Shown: positions 17,193 to 26,376 of the stretch, piece after piece
How positions within the stretch are numbered: the stretch's first letter is position 1
Layout: the number at the start of each line of letters is the position of its first letter
DNA from: Coriobacteriia bacterium
Lineage (GTDB): Bacteria > Actinomycetota > Coriobacteriia > Anaerosomatales > Anaerosomataceae
Assembly: GCA_030652115.1 (NCBI GenBank)
Contig: JAUSBK010000010.1
Coordinates: forward strand, 307,118-371,117
Reading direction: 5' to 3'
DNA length: 64,000 nt
Notes under the pieces: generated by a model
The model's input: only the letters and a program-made list of their open reading frames with translations
Told to the model about the DNA's origin: nothing
The model's database searches: none
Made by a program: the position numbers and the translations under genes

Positions 17193-17525
17193 TCATGACT
17201 TGCGGAACGACCGCGCGACCCGTGCGACGCCACTGGCGAGCGAGTTGATAGGTGCCCGGATGATGCCGGTTGCCGTGGAAACCGCGTCCCCGACCTCCTC
17301 GGCCTGCGTGACGATCGCGTCCACGCGCAACAACTCGGCGTTGAGCGCATCCACCGTGATGTCCGCCTTGTCGAGCAGCGGAACAAGCCGACTCCGAACG
17401 TCCTCGACGGCCTCGAGTAACCGCTGCACGGCCTTGAGCAGCACGCGGAGCACGTAGATGGCCGCGATCACGAGAACGATCGTGATGACGGTGAGGGCGA
17501 TACCGAGCGCGCCTGAGATGTCCAC
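17193..17525 (-). CDS. DUF948-like membrane protein
   Basis: Protein of 110 residues. One strong N-terminal helix (about 6-32, IALTVITIVLVIAAIYVLRV) is followed by a long amphipathic helix with regular heptads (LLKAVQRLLEAVEDVRSRL and on), the DUF948 pattern. I chose GTG 17525 with GGGG six bases upstream; a frame upstream adds 22 residues without an SD. It lies between rarA and the RsbW-like gene. Homologues are linked to general stress operons in Gram-positive bacteria; function is unknown. Confidence 0.7.
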   Translation of the reverse strand: MDISGALGIALTVITIVLVIAAIYVLRVLLKAVQRLLEAVEDVRSRLVPLLDKADITVDALNAELLRVDAIVTQAEEVGDAVSTATGIIRAPINSLASGVARVARSFRKS

Positions 17526-17584
17526 GTCGAGCCCCCTTGCGATTCTTGCCGCACGATACCCGCTCAGTGTAGCAAAGGCCGTGG

Positions 17585-18892
17585 TCAGCACGAATCGGGA
17601 TCGCTGCCTTCACGGACGCTCTCACTACCGTCGTCTGCCGCCTTCGGACGGTAGTACCGGCGGCCGGCGAGTCCGTCGGGGAGGTACTGCTGCTCGACAC
17701 GGGCACCCGGATGGTCGTGCGGGTACTGGTACGCCGGGTAGGCATCTGCGCCCGGGCGGTGACGATCCCGCAAGTGGTCGGGCACGAGCCGTCCCTCGCC
17801 CTCCCGGACGTCGCGCAGCGCCTCGTCGATCGCGAGGTACGCCGCGTTGCTCTTCGGGGCCAGCGCGAGGTAGATCGCGGCATGCGCGAGGTTGATGCGC
17901 GCCTCCGGCCACCCGATCGACTCGGCAGCCTTGAACGCAGCGTGAGCCACCAGCAGCGCCCGGGAATCGGCCATGCCGACGTCCTCCGAGGCGAAGATCA
18001 TCATCCTTCGGGCGATGAACTTCGGGTCCTCGCCACCGTGCACCATGCGTGCCAGCCAGTAGACCGCCGCATCGGGGTCGCTCCCCCGCATCGATTTGAT
18101 GAACGCCGAGATGATGTCGTAGTGCACATCGCCGGTCTTGTCGTACGGCACCGCGCGCACTGCCGTGGCGCGCGTGACCTCGTCGGCGGTTATCGCACCG
18201 CCCTGGCGGGTCATCCCGGCGAGCTGTGCCGCGAGTTCGAGCGTGGTGAGCGCGATACGTGCATCTCCGCCGGCAAGCGTCACGATCAGATCGAGCGCCT
18301 CCGGCTCGATCGAGACCGTCTCCCCGAGCCCTCGCTCGGCATCCTCCAGCGCACGGCTTACGATCGTTCTGATGTCGTCATCGGCAAGCGGCCCGAACTC
18401 GACGATACGCGAGCGGCTGATGAGAGGCGCGTTCACTTCGAAGAACGGATTCTCGGTGGTGGCGCCGATGAGGACCACCAGGCGGTCTTCCACAGCGTGC
18501 AGCAGCGCGTCTTGCTGCGACTTGTTGAACCGGTGGATCTCGTCGATGAACAGCACCGTGCGGCGACCCGTCATCTTGAGCCGCTCCCGCGCCTGATCGA
18601 TCACGGCGCGAACGTCCTTCACTCCAGCATTCACCGCCGAGAGCTCGGTCACGTGAGCCTGCGTCATCCCCGCGATGATGCGGGCGAGGCTCGTCTTACC
18701 GGTGCCCGCAGGACCGTACAGGATGAGCGACGAGAGCGCATCGAGCTCGATCGCCGTCCGGAGCACTGTGCCGGGACCGAGCGCGGCAGCCTGCCCGACG
18801 AACTCATCGAGGGTGCGGGGGCGCATGCGCGCCGCGAGTGGGGCAGCCTCTTCGAGGCGCCGCTCGGCTGCGTCATCAAACAGATCGCGCAC
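17585..18892 (-). CDS. rarA: Replication-associated recombination protein A (RarA/MgsA, AAA ATPase)
   Basis: Protein of 435 residues. Walker A is GPAGTGKTSL, Walker B is [19 protein letters not shown], sensor 1 is IGATTENPFF, and the MgsA C-terminal tetramerisation domain shows KSMRGSDPDAAVYWLARM. It acts at stalled replication forks together with SSB and RecA. GTG is the start, and the gene lies 2 bases after the lipoprotein stop. Confidence 0.93.
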   Translation of the reverse strand: MRDLFDDAAERRLEEAAPLAARMRPRTLDEFVGQAAALGPGTVLRTAIELDALSSLILYGPAGTGKTSLARIIAGMTQAHVTELSAVNAGVKDVRAVIDQARERLKMTGRRTVLFIDEIHRFNKSQQDALLHAVEDRLVVLIGATTENPFFEVNAPLISRSRIVEFGPLADDDIRTIVSRALEDAERGLGETVSIEPEALDLIVTLAGGDARIALTTLELAAQLAGMTRQGGAITADEVTRATAVRAVPYDKTGDVHYDIISAFIKSMRGSDPDAAVYWLARMVHGGEDPKFIARRMMIFASEDVGMADSRALLVAHAAFKAAESIGWPEARINLAHAAIYLALAPKSNAAYLAIDEALRDVREGEGRLVPDHLRDRHRPGADAYPAYQYPHDHPGARVEQQYLPDGLAGRRYYRPKAADDGSESVREGSDPDSC

Positions 18893-18894
18893 GG

Positions 18895-19437
18895 TTAGCG
18901 GGTTGCCCGCTCCACCTCACGCCGCACGATCTTCTGCTCGGCGTAACCCCTGGAACGCCAGGTGATGTAGCCGCCGCCGTCCACGATGATGATGTACGGA
19001 GTGCTGGCTACGCCGAGTTCGCTGGCGTAGGTGACCGCACCGAGGGTAGCCGGGTTGTTGTTGTCGGCGCCCACGCTGAAGGTGACGAGGTCGATGAGGC
19101 CCCGGTACTCGCCCATGACCGCGTCGATCTCCGCGAGCACGGTCGCTGTGACTTGCTGGCCGTCGTCGTAGAAGACGATCATCATCGGGCGGCCCGCTGC
19201 GAGCTTGTCCGTAAACACGGCCGGAGTGTCGGTCGTGGTGAAGGACGGGAAGGCCATCGGAGCGAGGTCGGAGTCGTTCGCCGACTTGTCGGCGACCACT
19301 TCCTCTTCGGGGTCCGCTGCGGGCGTTGCCGCGTCGGTCTCGGTAGCCTCCTCCTCGGCGGGGGCCTCCTCGCCGCCACAACCGACGAGCGTGAGTGCGA
19401 GCGCTGCTACGAGTAGTGCTGCGACGATCTTGCGCAT
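18895..19437 (-). CDS. Thioredoxin-fold lipoprotein without CxxC
   Basis: Protein of 180 residues. A signal peptide with lipobox LTLVGC places the lipidated Cys near residue 20, followed by an acidic linker (about 22-60) and a domain that looks thioredoxin-like (FYDDGQQVTATVLAEIDAVM, VASTPYIIIVDGGGYI). The position of the redox CxxC reads DDGQQ, so disulfide exchange is not expected. GGAGG lies six bases before the ATG. The gene follows the 6S RNA candidate on the same strand. A structural or ligand-binding role is possible; none is established. Confidence 0.7.
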   Translation of the reverse strand: MRKIVAALLVAALALTLVGCGGEEAPAEEEATETDAATPAADPEEEVVADKSANDSDLAPMAFPSFTTTDTPAVFTDKLAAGRPMMIVFYDDGQQVTATVLAEIDAVMGEYRGLIDLVTFSVGADNNNPATLGAVTYASELGVASTPYIIIVDGGGYITWRSRGYAEQKIVRREVERATR

Positions 19438-19469
19438 CTGGGTCCTCCACTGCCGAATGGCACAGCCGA

Positions 19470-19634
19470 ACCCCGCCCTGCGTGGTCGGCCGGGTGAACC
19501 TGCCTAAGCAGGTGGGTGCCCGCACCGTGAGTTCGTGCTTCCCCGAAGGGCTACCAGTTCCTCACGAAATGTAGGGCTCCCGGTCAAGAAGTGTTGGCTC
19601 AACCGCTGACACCGATTCCACGCAAGGCAAGGCA
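19470..19634 (-). ncRNA. ssrS: 6S RNA candidate
   Basis: The two ends form a long closing stem: 19618-19627 (minus-strand CCTTGCGTGG) pairs with 19476-19485 (CCACGCAGGG) over 10 pairs with one G-U, and the pairing continues outward to about 19634/19470. Inside, an apical helix CGTGAG/CTCACG is separated from the closing stem by unpaired-looking central segments. The 3' side carries GCACCCACCTG and CAGGTTCA, which I recall as conserved in alphaproteobacterial and other 6S RNAs. Length is about 165 nt. The role would be RNA polymerase holoenzyme sequestration in stationary phase. The assignment rests on fold and motifs read by eye. Confidence 0.72.
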
Positions 19635-19713
19635 CCATCATGGTAGCACCCTGCACACCGCAGTGCATCCGTCCCCGCTGGCGACGCCGGTACCGCCGGC
19701 CCGGGAAGCGCGG

Positions 19714-21723
19714 TCACTCGTCCCCCGCGCGCGACGCGTCGAGCGCCGCCCGGAGATCCGCGATGCGATCGTCGTCGGGGAACGATTCCTCGAGCACGTC
19801 GAGTACAGCCCCGGCATCGTCGAGCTGGCCGAGCGACCCGAGCGTGCGAGCGTACATGATGCCGGGCTCAGCGTAGTCCGGATCAGAATCCCAATCGTCC
19901 ACGAGCAGCAGGCGGGCGTCTTCGTAGCGCTCGAGCTGCAGGCAGGCAAAGGCGCCGAGTGTCCGCGCTTCGAGGCCGCTCGGGTAGACCTCGATGCCCC
20001 GTGCCGCAACATCGAGTGCCAGCTCGTAATCCCGGGTCTGCACGTCAGGGAGATCGAGCAGGAACCGGGTGTAGCGGACATAGGTCAGGTACTCGGCCCG
20101 GGAGAAGCGGACGAGGTCTTCGTAGGCCATGACCGCGGTCTTGACGGCGTCATCGTCCCTGACGGGCTCTGACGCCTCAAGCGCCGCAACAGCGAGGATC
20201 CCTGCACGCCGCACGCGATACTCGTACGTCCACGGCGAGTACGAGACCGCAGACTCGGCGAGTTCGAGCGCACGCTCTCCGGTGGTTTCAAGCGAGCGCA
20301 CGTACCGGTTCTCCGCAACCAGGGTGAGACCCCCCACAGCGCTGGCTGCAAGCGCAATCACGACAAGCCCGGCAGCAATCCCGCTCAGGGCGTTCTTCCC
20401 GGGCTCGGCGACCCGCATCGCCACCATGCCGATGAGCACGCCGAGACCGAGCGCCATGACCACATTCGAGGAGATGGACGAGGGACCGAAGAGGAGATAG
20501 ACGACATGGCCGAGCACCGCCGCGAACCATGCGGCGTACAGCGTCCGGTCGGGATCTCCGCCCCGCGCAAACACGACCTTGCCCGCACCCGCGGCGATCA
20601 TCGCGAGGAACGCGAGTCCCACGAGAAGCGCCGGTACGCCAAGCGTCGCAGCTACCATGATCGGCAGGTTGTGCGCATCGTCGATGATGTTCTTGTACCC
20701 ACCAAGGATCTCATGCTCGGTGGAGCGAGTCTCGTAGTGCCCGTAGCGGAACGAGTCGGGGCCGACACCGAGCAACGGATGTGCGGCCGCGACACGGATC
20801 CCCGTCTCCCAGATCACGATGCGGCCCGAGCCCGAATCGCGGTCGCCGGAGAACATGTCCGCAACGCGTCGCGTAATACCCTCGCGGGCCGTGACGCCGG
20901 CCCCGACAAGGAGCAACAGCACAAGAGCGATCGCGATGAGGTCTGCGCGTTCGAACCGGGTCTTCGAGCGTACGAGATGGACGACGCCGACCACTCCGGC
21001 CGCAAGCGCACCGAGCCAGGCGCCACGCACCTGCGTGAGCAGCAGCGCGACGATGCAGATCCCGAAGGCCGCCCACCAGGCGAGACGGAGACGGCCCTTG
21101 TCCTCGGAAAGCGCGAGACCGGCCGCAAGAACCGACGGCAGGATCAGATACCCGCCGAGTGCGTCCCTGTTGCCGATCGTTGCGATGGTGCGGGCCAGCG
21201 CCGAGTCCGGGGCGCCCCAGGAGGCGGGGTCCAGCCCGGCGGCCTGCAGGAGCGCATAGGCGGCGACAAGCACGCCGCCGAGCACAACAGCGGTCGCAAG
21301 GCGTCGCCTGGCCGCAGCGTCAGAGGCCATCTGCACGACGAGAAGGACCAGGCCGCCGAGCACGAGCAGCGTGAGCAGACCCTGCCGGTACTGGTAGCTG
21401 CCGAAGATCGCGGTGGGAGGGTTCAGTGAAGCCAGGGCCGAAACCGTCGCAATCCCCGCAAGTGCCAGCAGCAGCCACAGAGCGGGCGTCCACCTGATGC
21501 CGTCCTTGCGGGCGATGGCGGTCCTACCCCAGCCGACGGCCGCGATCAAGACGAGCAGGGCCATCGTCAGCACCTTGGGGGAGCGGATCGTGTCGTACGC
21601 AAGAGCGGACGACAGGCCGAAGCCGCTCAGGTTGACGGTGATGATCGGCACGAGCACAGGCAGGAGGAGGAGCGGTATCCACGCAGCACGGGGGAACGGC
21701 GCGGTCTCGTCCTTGACGGTCAT
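19714..21723 (-). CDS. O-antigen ligase/polymerase-type membrane protein with C-terminal TPR
   Basis: Protein of 669 residues. About 10-12 membrane helices cover residues 10-440. The Wzy/WaaL block with IGNRDALGGYL, then RIVIWETGI and HPLLGVGPDSFRYGHYE, marks the O-antigen ligase domain. The last 200 residues form helical repeats with TPR character (ALDVAARGIEVYPSGLEART). ATG 21723 has GGGAGG seven bases upstream. In a presumed monoderm lineage such proteins usually polymerise or ligate cell-surface glycans, or glycosylate pilins or S-layer proteins. The acceptor is unknown. Confidence 0.82.
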   Translation of the reverse strand: MTVKDETAPFPRAAWIPLLLLPVLVPIITVNLSGFGLSSALAYDTIRSPKVLTMALLVLIAAVGWGRTAIARKDGIRWTPALWLLLALAGIATVSALASLNPPTAIFGSYQYRQGLLTLLVLGGLVLLVVQMASDAAARRRLATAVVLGGVLVAAYALLQAAGLDPASWGAPDSALARTIATIGNRDALGGYLILPSVLAAGLALSEDKGRLRLAWWAAFGICIVALLLTQVRGAWLGALAAGVVGVVHLVRSKTRFERADLIAIALVLLLLVGAGVTAREGITRRVADMFSGDRDSGSGRIVIWETGIRVAAAHPLLGVGPDSFRYGHYETRSTEHEILGGYKNIIDDAHNLPIMVAATLGVPALLVGLAFLAMIAAGAGKVVFARGGDPDRTLYAAWFAAVLGHVVYLLFGPSSISSNVVMALGLGVLIGMVAMRVAEPGKNALSGIAAGLVVIALAASAVGGLTLVAENRYVRSLETTGERALELAESAVSYSPWTYEYRVRRAGILAVAALEASEPVRDDDAVKTAVMAYEDLVRFSRAEYLTYVRYTRFLLDLPDVQTRDYELALDVAARGIEVYPSGLEARTLGAFACLQLERYEDARLLLVDDWDSDPDYAEPGIMYARTLGSLGQLDDAGAVLDVLEESFPDDDRIADLRAALDASRAGDE

Positions 21724-21779
21724 GAAGCGGCCTCCCGGAATCGGCGTTTCGACCATAGTATCGGAACCGCATGCGCCGC

Positions 21780-21830
21780 TCAGTCCGTCTTCAGGTGCAC
21801 CTCACGCAGCTGCCGCTGGCTCACGACGTC
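21780..21830 (-). pseudogene. Duplicated aspS 3' end (17 codons)
   Basis: These 51 bases encode DVVSQRQLREVHLKTD plus stop, exactly the last 16 residues of AspS, whose own copy lies at 22154-22204. The two copies differ at five third-codon positions, all synonymous, and in the stop codon (TGA versus TAG). The copy lies downstream of the small membrane protein gene and is not preceded by any other aspS sequence. It is best read as the remnant of an older or foreign aspS end, or as the end of a short overlapping frame. Confidence 0.75.
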
Positions 21831-21841
21831 CAACGCCCACG

Positions 21842-22144
21842 CTACGCTCCGTCGGGGTCTTTCGTGACGGCTGTCAGCTGCTCGGTCAGCCTGCGGTGCA
21901 ACAGCACGTAGCCTGCCGCAAGCGCGACACCTGCGAGCACGATGAGCGCCGCCACGAGCGGCGTCTCGATGCGGCTCCACGCGGCCACCCCCGCCAGCGC
22001 GACGACGGAGACGGCGCCCACGATCCGGGTCCACCGGCCGTAGCCGATCGAGGAAAGGTTCCACTGGTAGAAGTTGCCGATGAACACGAGCGCCACCGAG
22101 GCGACGATCACGATAGCAGCCGCGACTATGGTGGTCAGCGACAT
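21842..22144 (-). CDS. Small membrane protein, three predicted helices
   Basis: Protein of 100 residues. Helices lie at about 4-24, 38-56 and 64-86; the C-terminus is polar. It begins 9 bases downstream of the aspS stop and may be co-transcribed with it. It is enclosed between the two copies of the aspS 3' end, so it may have arrived with, or been trapped by, the event that made the duplication. No family is recognised. Confidence 0.6.
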   Translation of the reverse strand: MSLTTIVAAAIVIVASVALVFIGNFYQWNLSSIGYGRWTRIVGAVSVVALAGVAAWSRIETPLVAALIVLAGVALAAGYVLLHRRLTEQLTAVTKDPDGA

Positions 22145-22153
22145 TGCAGGCCC

Positions 22154-23923
<1,770 letters not shown>

Positions 23924-23939
23924 CCGGATGGGTCTCCTC

Positions 23940-25217
23940 TTAGCCGAGTGCGGCGGTCACGGCGGCCGCGACCGCGCCGAACGCCACACGTGTCTCTTCT
24001 TTGGTGCCCATATCGCGCAAGGTGAACTCGCCGGAAGCCAGTTCGTCGGGGCCGACGACGGCCACGAAGCGTGCGCCCAGCCGGTCCGCCTGCTTGAACT
24101 GCGCCTTCAGACTGCGCTGTTGGTGGTCGAGCTCGGTCGCCACCCCAGCGTCGCGGAGCGCCTGCGCGAGCGCGAACACTTCGGCGGACACGCTCTCGTC
24201 CACCCGCGCCACGTACACCTCGGCGCGCGCGGGCGCCGGGATGCCCACGCCGGCGGCCTCCATGGCAAGCAGCGTACGCTCGAAACCGAGCGCCCAGCCG
24301 AGGCCGGGTGTCGGAGGCCCGTCGTACTCCTCCATGAGGCGGTCGTACCGCCCTCCCCCGCCGATGCCGTTCTGCGAGCCGAGGCCAGCGTCCACCTGGA
24401 CCTCGAAGACCGTGCGCGTGTAGTAGTCGAGCCCGCGCACAAGCTTCGGCTCCTCGATGTACGGGATGCCGAGTCCGTCGAGAAGCGACTTCACGGCCGC
24501 GTAGTGCGCCGCGCAGTCGTCGCAGAGTTCGTCTCGCAGCAGCGGTGCGGCGGCCATCACGGCCACGCAGCCGGGGTTCTTGCAGTCGAACGCGCGTAGC
24601 GGGTTCGTGTCCGCGCGGCGGTTGCACTCCTCGCACAGGTCCGCCGAATGGTCGCGGATGTGCACTGCCACCTTCGCGCGGTACGCCGGCCTGCAGTGCT
24701 CGTCGCCCATGGAGTTGAGGAGCAGCCGCATGGTGTCCGCCGGGATGCCGAGTGCCTCGAAGTACCGCCAGAGCACCGTGATGACCTCGGCGTCAGCGGT
24801 CGGCCCGGCGGCGCCGAGCAGCTCGATGCCGATCTGCCAGAACTGCCGCATGCGGCCCTTCTGGGGTCGCTCGTAGCGGAACATCGGCCCGGCATAGTAC
24901 AGCTTGGATTGAGCGCCGTTGGCCGTCAGGTTGTGCTCGAGCGCCGCGCGCACCACGCTCGCGGTTCCCTCGGGACGCAGCGTGAGCGAACGCGGCGGGT
25001 TACCGCGGTCGAGGAACGTGTACATCTCCTTGGAGACGATGTCGGTGGCCTCGCCGATCCCGCGCGTGAAGACCTCGGTGTGCTCGAACAGCGGCGTGTA
25101 CACCGGCTCGTACCCGTACCGCGCGAACAGCTCCTGGGCGGTGCGCTGCAGGTGTTCCCAGGCACGCGCCACGTCGGGCAGCATGTCGGCGGTGCCTTTG
25201 GGTGCACGAGCGTTCAC
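23940..25217 (-). CDS. hisS: Histidine--tRNA ligase
   Basis: Class II synthetase of 425 residues. It begins ARAPKGTADMLPD. Motif 2 is visible around FRYERPQKGRMRQFWQIG, the His-specific LVRGLDYYTRTVFEV block follows, and the anticodon-binding domain covers the last 95 residues. The extra Cys-containing region CEECNRRADTNPLRAFDCKN is typical of bacterial HisRS. Start is GTG. A zone of 87 bases with no recognised signal separates it from the next gene upstream. Confidence 0.97.
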   Translation of the reverse strand: MNARAPKGTADMLPDVARAWEHLQRTAQELFARYGYEPVYTPLFEHTEVFTRGIGEATDIVSKEMYTFLDRGNPPRSLTLRPEGTASVVRAALEHNLTANGAQSKLYYAGPMFRYERPQKGRMRQFWQIGIELLGAAGPTADAEVITVLWRYFEALGIPADTMRLLLNSMGDEHCRPAYRAKVAVHIRDHSADLCEECNRRADTNPLRAFDCKNPGCVAVMAAAPLLRDELCDDCAAHYAAVKSLLDGLGIPYIEEPKLVRGLDYYTRTVFEVQVDAGLGSQNGIGGGGRYDRLMEEYDGPPTPGLGWALGFERTLLAMEAAGVGIPAPARAEVYVARVDESVSAEVFALAQALRDAGVATELDHQQRSLKAQFKQADRLGARFVAVVGPDELASGEFTLRDMGTKEETRVAFGAVAAAVTAALG

Positions 25218-25304
25218 TGACGAGCGCCTTTCGGGAGGGATACCTGCGGGTTCACAGTGTAGACCATGCCGTGGCTCACGTCCCTATCGGATGCAGACGT
25301 CGCC

Positions 25305-25682
25305 CTATCCGTCGTGCGAAGCAGCGCTCGCGACGCTTCGCCTCACGCGCCGCCACATGAGCGCACCTGCGATGACCGCAGCAACCTCGACCACATGCTT
25401 CACGATGATCGCGGGCACGAGGTCCCCGCCGAGCGCGCCGAGGTCGTGCGTGTTGAACGTGATGACCCGCGGGATGCCGCCGATGACGATCCAGATCAGC
25501 GCGAGATTCGCGAAGCGTGTGAGCGTGGGGTAGGCGCGTGCGAGCGCCTCGAGATCCCCGGGCGCGCCGCGACGGGCCCGGCGCTCGAGCGTCCACATGA
25601 TGACCGCGGCGCCGATGAGCGTGGCAGTGGCCACGTCGTGGAAGTAGTTGTTCATGATGATCAGGATGTCGAGCACGATCAT
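25305..25682 (-). CDS. Small integral membrane protein with conserved-looking His residues
   Basis: Protein of 125 residues with three or four hydrophobic segments (about 3-10, 18-32, 56-76 and 88-110). His residues sit at membrane borders (NYFHDVATAT, FNTHDLGAL, IIVKHVVEV), a pattern seen in haem-binding helical bundles. Haem binding is speculation. It lies between the MBL hydrolase gene and hisS with short gaps on both sides. No family recognised. Confidence 0.6.
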   Translation of the reverse strand: MIVLDILIIMNNYFHDVATATLIGAAVIMWTLERRARRGAPGDLEALARAYPTLTRFANLALIWIVIGGIPRVITFNTHDLGALGGDLVPAIIVKHVVEVAAVIAGALMWRRVRRSVASAASHDG

Positions 25683-25758
25683 GTCCTCTCGTCTTCGGCC
25701 CTAGCCGACGTCGTCGCCCGGCGCGCGGAGGCTCTCAGCTCCGAGGCGGGCCTGTGGT

Positions 25759-26376
25759 TCATGCGCGCGGGAAGAACGGGTTGACCCGCCGCTCCCGGCC
25801 GATGGTCGTCTCGGGGCCGTGGCCCGGGTAGACACGTGTCTCGTCGGCAAGCGACGCCAATCGGGCGATCGAGCGGCGCATTGCGATCATGTCGCCACCG
25901 GGGAAGTCGGTGCGGCCGATACTGCCGGCGAAGAGCGTGTCGCCGCTGAGGAGATGGCCATCCGAGAACAGGCAGACCGAGCCGGGCGTGTGCCCGGGCG
26001 TGTGGAGCACCGTGAGCATCACGCCTCCAGCCACGATCGTGTCTCCGTCGCCGAAGGTCCGGTCGGCCGCAGGCGCGCTCACGTCGAATCCGAAGAGCGC
26101 GCCGCCCGAACCCGCCGCGCTCGTGATCGAGGCCGCATCGGCCTCATGGATGAGAAGGGGGGCTCCAGTAAGCCCAATGAGCTCGGCAACCGCACCGATA
26201 TGGTCGAAGTGTCCGTGTGTGAGCACGATCGCCTCGACCGGAGCATCATCGAGCGCACTGACGATGGCTTCCACCTCATCGGCGGGGTCGGTCACAAGCA
26301 CCGGACCACCATCTCCGTCATCGATGAGCCAGCAGTTGGTGTCGAGCGGCCCAAGCGTGAGTCGGCGCACCCTCAC
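25759..26376 (-). CDS. MBL-fold metallo-hydrolase (glyoxalase II-like)
   Basis: Protein of 205 residues. The metal-binding motif is HGHFDHIG, followed by HTPGHTPGS, the bridging Asp in LSGDTLFAG, and the final GHG. These are the ligands of a two-metal site. The usual glyoxalase II C-terminal substrate domain is absent, as in the YcbL type. I chose GTG 26376, which overlaps the stop of the rel gene (GTGA); a GTG two codons further is equally possible. Rel and this hydrolase are neighbours in many Gram-positive genomes. Confidence 0.88.
   Translation of the reverse strand: MRVRRLTLGPLDTNCWLIDDGDGGPVLVTDPADEVEAIVSALDDAPVEAIVLTHGHFDHIGAVAELIGLTGAPLLIHEADAASITSAAGSGGALFGFDVSAPAADRTFGDGDTIVAGGVMLTVLHTPGHTPGSVCLFSDGHLLSGDTLFAGSIGRTDFPGGDMIAMRRSIARLASLADETRVYPGHGPETTIGRERRVNPFFPRA

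Noticed and set aside
21780..22064. 94-codon frame ending in the duplicated AspS tail as a real gene
   Set aside because: It overlaps the small membrane protein gene in another frame, and the region upstream of the AspS-like tail has Arg/Ala-rich shadow composition.
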